From positions 1 to 25,946 of the forward strand of contig NW_013654397.1 in the NCBI RefSeq assembly GCF_000499385.1: DNA of 25,946 nucleotides, read 5' to 3'. Below, one piece after another: positions 22,067 through 25,946 of this stretch; positions within the stretch are counted from its first letter, which is position 1; each line of letters opens with the position of its first letter. The notes under the pieces are model-generated. The model was not told the DNA's origin, searched no databases, and saw nothing but the letters and a program-made list of their open reading frames with translations. Source of the DNA: Eimeria necatrix. Lineage: Eukaryota; Apicomplexa; Conoidasida; Eucoccidiorida; Eimeriidae. The translations under genes and the position numbers were made by a program.

Positions 22067-22375
22067 GTGAGTACAGGTGTTCGAAACGCTTTCCCGAACT
22101 ACGTGTAGGAAAACAGCAGGAGTTGCCGCACTACACTGATTTCGCCTTTGAATTTGTTTACTTTCGAATCACTCGTTGCAAGTTGTGCTCGCGACGCACT
22201 TCCTTATCAATTGTAAGCGCTAAAGCTCTTCAGAGACAAGCTCGGCTTGCGTCGATGCGGGGGCCTTACGTAACTCAGTTTTTCTGCTGATAAACACAGC
22301 AGCTACCTCACTAGGCCTCATGCTTTCTCTACCACGCTCAAGCTACCTGCAAGAACAACTGAGTACAAGACAGCA

Positions 22376-22918
22376 TTACTTCATTCTACTTGTGCGTGGT
22401 GGCAACAACAATTCTCCGGCATTACTGATTGAACGCACATTAGCGTGGCGCGTTGCCATATTTGAATTCAACAAGACATTTGCTAAAACCTCGGCAGATG
22501 GCACAGGGATTACCCATGGTTCTACCTGGTAAATTTGCACAGTCAGAAAAGCTTTTGGCGTTGCTTCTGACGAATCCTCAGTATTGCGAAATTTTGATGG
22601 TCTGATATTAAATACAGTGCATGTGTGAACTGCTCCATGAGCTTTTCGTTGGTTTCCAACTACAACACACATATTTAGACGCCAGATAGCTGCATTTCTC
22701 CACTCTGGAACTTGAGAGCAGACAGAAAACGAAGCATAAAAACCACTCAAAACGTTGACATGAATATTTCGTTCAAATATTTCCCGTGGAACACACTGCC
22801 TTTGGCGTATGCAATACACAACGTTTTCCCTTGAATTATCAGTGACCTGTGGTGCCCGGCGGTAAACAAATGTTTTTCTCTCTAAATGTTTCAACTCTGG
22901 AGAGCGTCTAATGCTCAA
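22376..22918 (-). CDS. 180-codon minus frame, possible exon
   Basis: The minus-strand frame runs from an ATG at 22918 to a stop at 22376. A good donor, ACCAG|GTAGAA, lies inside it (exon end 22526), after which the reading becomes less protein-like. The part before it has alternating hydrophobic residues and four cysteines, suggestive of beta strands, for example VHTCTVFNIRPSKF. A second minus frame, 22908-23378 (156 codons), overlaps its start by 11 bases in another phase and could be an upstream exon, but I found no good intron joining them. The plus frame 22320-22532 is likely a shadow. Confidence 0.24.
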   Translation of the reverse strand: MSIRRSPELKHLERKTFVYRRAPQVTDNSRENVVYCIRQRQCVPREIFERNIHVNVLSGFYASFSVCSQVPEWRNAAIWRLNMCVVVGNQRKAHGAVHTCTVFNIRPSKFRNTEDSSEATPKAFLTVQIYQVEPWVIPVPSAEVLANVLLNSNMATRHANVRSISNAGELLLPPRTSRMK

Positions 22919-23378
22919 GCGTTACAACGTAATAGTTATGTTCTGGTTTATCTATATTCTGCCATTCTCTACGGCGCAGTATTTTCTTTTGCAAGAACGT
23001 CAGCAGTTCATGTTGATCACGTCGCATTCCGATATCCTGAGTGCCATTCAAACTCCCTTTGAAGATGATGCAGCGGGCAAAATGAACAAAGGGGCTGAGC
23101 AACACAAAAAGCATTGTTTGCAATTTCATCTCGCAACTGCAAGGATGAAATACAACTGTCTTCTTTAGCAAATGCTGAATGCAGTTCGCGCGCCACGTCG
23201 GCAAATCATGAGACAGGCACACAGGAAAACCGAGCAGATACCCAAAGCTTTTCAGTTTTCTCCGCCCAAACGAGGTTACAGAAATATTCCATCTATGAGC
23301 AGGCCACTCGCGCACCTTTTGTCTCACTGCTCTTTCACATAGTTCAATACACATAGCCACATTCATTGTGTTACGCAC

Positions 23379-24404
23379 TTGCTGCGCTTGATTTTTTTCT
23401 GTTGCCTAAAAATCAGTGGTTTTCGTACTTTTTTAACACGCTCTTCTTGTTAAAGGATAAAGATATTTCTGAAGGTACACCATGAGTTGTTTTCGAAATC
23501 CGCACTGCCTGATAACATGAGAACTGCAGGCATACCCGTCAAGGTGTCACTTTTAGGTTGGGTTTATTCGAGTACTCTCCACAGATATAGCCTCCAAATC
23601 AGTGCAAATGCGGGTACGTTGCTTTAACGTGAGCTGTCAAAGAATTAGGGTAAAGTTACTCACGTCCAAAACTGCTATAATGCTAGTGCGTGACGCCTGC
23701 GCCAAGGTAGACATCGTGTGTATCCAGTGCGTGCTGAAATTCCAGAAACCTCAGTCAGCGCTCTCCTACGTCATAGATGAGCAGGAAATAATACTATGTG
23801 GGACTAGTACTTTTAGGAGCCACCCGTTGGGGGACGTGCATTCGTCACCTCGCGCCAAGTAGACAGCTGTACTGTTGTAAGCCTTTCCAAAAAGAGAACG
23901 TCACATCTGTGCAATTACTTCAATATTGAAGCCTTGCTGACACGTTACAGGAGAATGGACGAGAGTAATATTTTCACGCAAGAGCTTCATATGTTCGTAA
24001 GCACTATAAACCACAAATGTACTAGATGCAATAAAAAACTTTTTATGACCTTTACCATATGCCGTAAGCAAAACCAAAAATTCTTAAGTACCCATGGTCG
24101 CGCCGCACTTGCTATAAAAGCAGAGTAATAAGTGAATGTTTTTTACTTTGCAGCACATTCCACTTGCAGCCTAGCTTGAGTGTGTGTCTTTGCTATGCAT
24201 AAAATATTTCCACCGAAAATTGATGATCCACCAGTCCTTTTTTAAATTTTCTTGACGTCATAAAAGGGCATTTGCATCAATCTTGGCTTACGACATATGC
24301 CCAAGCGCGCTGAAATGTACGCTGCAGGAGATTTCTATTTGCGATTCATGCAGGCAGTTTATGCCATAAAAGCCAGATATCCCGTGAGCAGATAGCAAAG
24401 CCAG
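23379..24404. other. Stretch with two small plus frames
   Basis: Plus-strand frames at 23602-23862 (86 codons) and 23934-24128 (64 codons) contain CxxC-like pairs and basic residues but have no convincing splice borders. Nothing else is visible. Confidence 0.4.
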
Positions 24405-24902
24405 TTGTACTGGAAGTATCGTTTAAACACTTCTATTACCCAGCTTCACATTTCAAAGGCATCACGTTGCCAAGGTGAGGGTACGAGATATCCTGCATCG
24501 AACTTTATCCCGGGCTACTCATTAACCTTCTGCAAGTTTCTGTGGGAGTTCTGCTTACAGCTCACGTTCATGCAAAGTGCTCAAACATGTCAACTATTGT
24601 GCCGAAAGTACCTGCGGCTTAAGCAATTCACAAGCTCCAAAATACGGCTTTGTTTATGCAGTGGTACCGCACTCTCTGGAGCGTGCGTCCAAGCACATGG
24701 AGTAATTTGGCAAACTACTCCAGAAAAAATGCGGTTGACACTGATGCTATATGATAAAGCCTTTCAAAACAGCTGGCTGTTTCATAGTGGGCGCAAACGC
24801 CTCCATTACACGTGCACGCTCACTTTAAGGCCTTTCACAGCACATTACGACCAGCGCATCGCGTTGAAAGAGACACTCTTGTGCAAAAATTCGAGTTGCT
24901 AA
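24405..24902 (+). CDS. 165-codon plus frame, splicing uncertain
   Basis: A plus-strand frame runs 165 codons to TAA 24900-24902. A strong donor, CAAG|GTGAGG, lies at 24475 within it. Splicing from there to CTTCTGCAAG (24536) or TTCTGCTTACAG (24560) shifts the frame and ends at TAA 24620-24622 after a short tail ending STIVPKVPAA. The unspliced reading is Cys-rich and basic with few acidic residues, so it may itself be chance. No ATG starts the frame. Family unknown. Confidence 0.18.
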   Translation: MYWKYRLNTSITQLHISKASRCQGEGTRYPASNFIPGYSLTFCKFLWEFCLQLTFMQSAQTCQLLCRKYLRLKQFTSSKIRLCLCSGTALSGACVQAHGVIWQTTPEKMRLTLMLYDKAFQNSWLFHSGRKRLHYTCTLTLRPFTAHYDQRIALKETLLCKNSSC

Positions 24903-25261
24903 CTACTCTTTGCACGTTGGCTCGTAAGCATTAAATGAGCTTCATGAGCATCATTCTTTTTGCTCGTAACAGCTGTGCCCTCCACAATGCATGAAGGTAA
25001 CAGGTTCTGCAGGACAGGCCGATGACTCGGAACTAGTCGAATGCGTATCCTCTGGTCCTCGCCCATTATTGTGTCGAGCTTACGAGCCTCTGAGTGCTCA
25101 CCGCTCGCTTCACTCAGAATCCTTTTCTTTAGAACCTTAGGAAGGATAAACGCATTACTCGACGAAGAAACTTTATCAGACAGGTGCGAAAAAAACGCTA
25201 ATGGCAGCAAAAGCGCAGCCAGCGTCAACACTTGCAACAATTTTTTGCATCTGTTAGCCAT
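24899..25261 (-). CDS. Predicted secreted 120-aa protein
   Basis: An ATG at 25261 opens 120 codons to TAG. The N-terminus is a textbook signal peptide: MANRCKK head, hydrophobic core at residues 8-24 (LLQVLTLAALLLPLAFF), then a Ser-rich segment. The remainder is hydrophilic with acidic residues spread throughout, so the minus strand is preferred over the competing 76-codon plus frame. Residues 47-51 read RILSE, which fits the RxLxE export motif of Plasmodium proteins in form and in its distance from the signal peptide, but a five-residue motif is easily met by chance. An internal G|GTGAGC could make this a first exon. No domain is recognised. Confidence 0.35.
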   Translation of the reverse strand: MANRCKKLLQVLTLAALLLPLAFFSHLSDKVSSSSNAFILPKVLKKRILSEASGEHSEARKLDTIMGEDQRIRIRLVPSHRPVLQNLLPSCIVEGTAVTSKKNDAHEAHLMLTSQRAKSS

Positions 25262-25489
25262 TTGGGACTAATGCTTACACCATGAATTTCACTTCAGAAA
25301 GACTTTATCAAAATCGCACTTGGATGCAGCTACTCAAAGTCATTTTGTTTATGAATTTAGTTATCTTTTGAAGGAACTTGATCCATCCAGTGAACCAAGG
25401 GATAAGTGCACTTTAGAAAGTGCATCTATCTTGCCGAACGACAGACGCCATTTAGTGTCTGCTGATACTTGCGTTCTTCCATAAGCAAT

Positions 25490-25927
25490 TCATTCATCTT
25501 CACGACTGCTCGTCGGGCTCTTCTGCTTTTCCAGGCACGGCAGTGAACCACGACTTAGCGAATCAAGATATGGGGATGATTTGCTGTCAGCAACTGCTGA
25601 AGTCGCTGCCCTCAAGAATGCATACAGGTCATGTGCACTGTGGCAAAGCAATGCGCATTCCACGACGACTGTAAAGAAACAAGCTACGCTGTGGAAGATA
25701 ATGGTGATTTTTAACGCTTGCTTATGAACACTGATACTCCAACTGACAAATGCATTTTCCGACTTTAAATGTTTGCCACACAAAATGAATTTTCCTGAAG
25801 ACCAGTGCAGGCTGTCAAATTTGGGGCGCATGTTCTTCAAATCATTGCCAACGTGCATATACAGTTCAAACAGCAAGCACTGCAGCGAAGCGTTCACTGA
25901 CATTACCTGTCTCGTCTGTGCTTGCAC
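25490..25927 (-). CDS. 145-codon minus frame at right edge
   Basis: The minus-strand frame ends at TGA 25492-25490, about 230 bases upstream of the start of the secreted-protein candidate. A good acceptor (GCTTGTTTCTTTACAG near 25670) would make only the last 59 or so codons an exon; these end in a Ser/Lys/Glu-rich tail (KQKSPTSSREDE). The part before it reads less convincingly. It may be the tail of a gene beginning outside the window. Confidence 0.2.
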   Translation of the reverse strand: MQAQTRQVMSVNASLQCLLFELYMHVGNDLKNMRPKFDSLHWSSGKFILCGKHLKSENAFVSWSISVHKQALKITIIFHSVACFFTVVVECALLCHSAHDLYAFLRAATSAVADSKSSPYLDSLSRGSLPCLEKQKSPTSSREDE

Positions 25928-25946
25928 TACGACGTTCTCTGCAAAC

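Noticed and set aside
1..25946. Transposons, CRISPR arrays, rRNA or bacterial operons
   Set aside because: No transposase-like or reverse-transcriptase-like frame, terminal repeat pair, regularly spaced repeat array, rRNA core sequence or ribosome-binding-site pattern was seen.

Overview
The window looks like nuclear DNA of a eukaryote. The longest open frame on either strand is about 180 codons, and there are no ribosome-binding sites or operon-like gene strings. GC content is about 43% judged by eye from several lines, CpG is not visibly depleted, and homopolymers and microsatellites are scarce. I cannot name the organism. The palindrome GCATGC is clearly over-represented. It is a known promoter word in apicomplexan parasites (ApiAP2-type sites), but also a splicing word in animals, so it is only a hint.

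No gene here can be called with high confidence from sequence alone. Open frames in this base composition look protein-like by eye: I repeatedly found two or three plausible frames over the same bases. I gave weight to four signals: local GC peaks, frames rich in Asp/Glu/Lys whose antisense is the usual Phe/Cys/Leu-rich shadow, T-rich introns with good GT...AG borders, and consistent splice phase from ATG to stop. The best models are a four-exon minus-strand gene at 5931-7371 (239 aa), a three-exon plus-strand gene at 4653-5248 (93 aa), and a four-exon plus-strand gene at 14935-15344 (75 aa). Weaker are a short unspliced frame at 15587-15766 and a signal-peptide protein on the minus strand at 24899-25261. 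None matches a family I recognise firmly. A spliced frame at 14059-14291 ends in a way that faintly resembles ribosomal protein bS18.

Layout: 1-4.3 kb holds only weak frames. 4.3-7.4 kb is the GC-richer, most gene-like part, with a plus gene and a minus gene converging. 7.4-14 kb is mostly unassigned, with isolated minus-strand exon candidates and two diverged copies of a 78-bp sequence 1537 bp apart. 14-16.3 kb carries a run of short spliced plus-strand candidates with introns of about 38-71 bases. 16.3-20.3 kb is nearly empty apart from a perfect 16-bp hairpin. 20.3-26 kb has longer single frames on both strands, of uncertain status.

The firmest observations are structural: an 85-bp tandem duplication, the 16-bp hairpin, the diverged direct repeat and the GCATGC excess. 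I see no transposon, CRISPR array, tRNA or rRNA, and no functional system linking the candidate genes.
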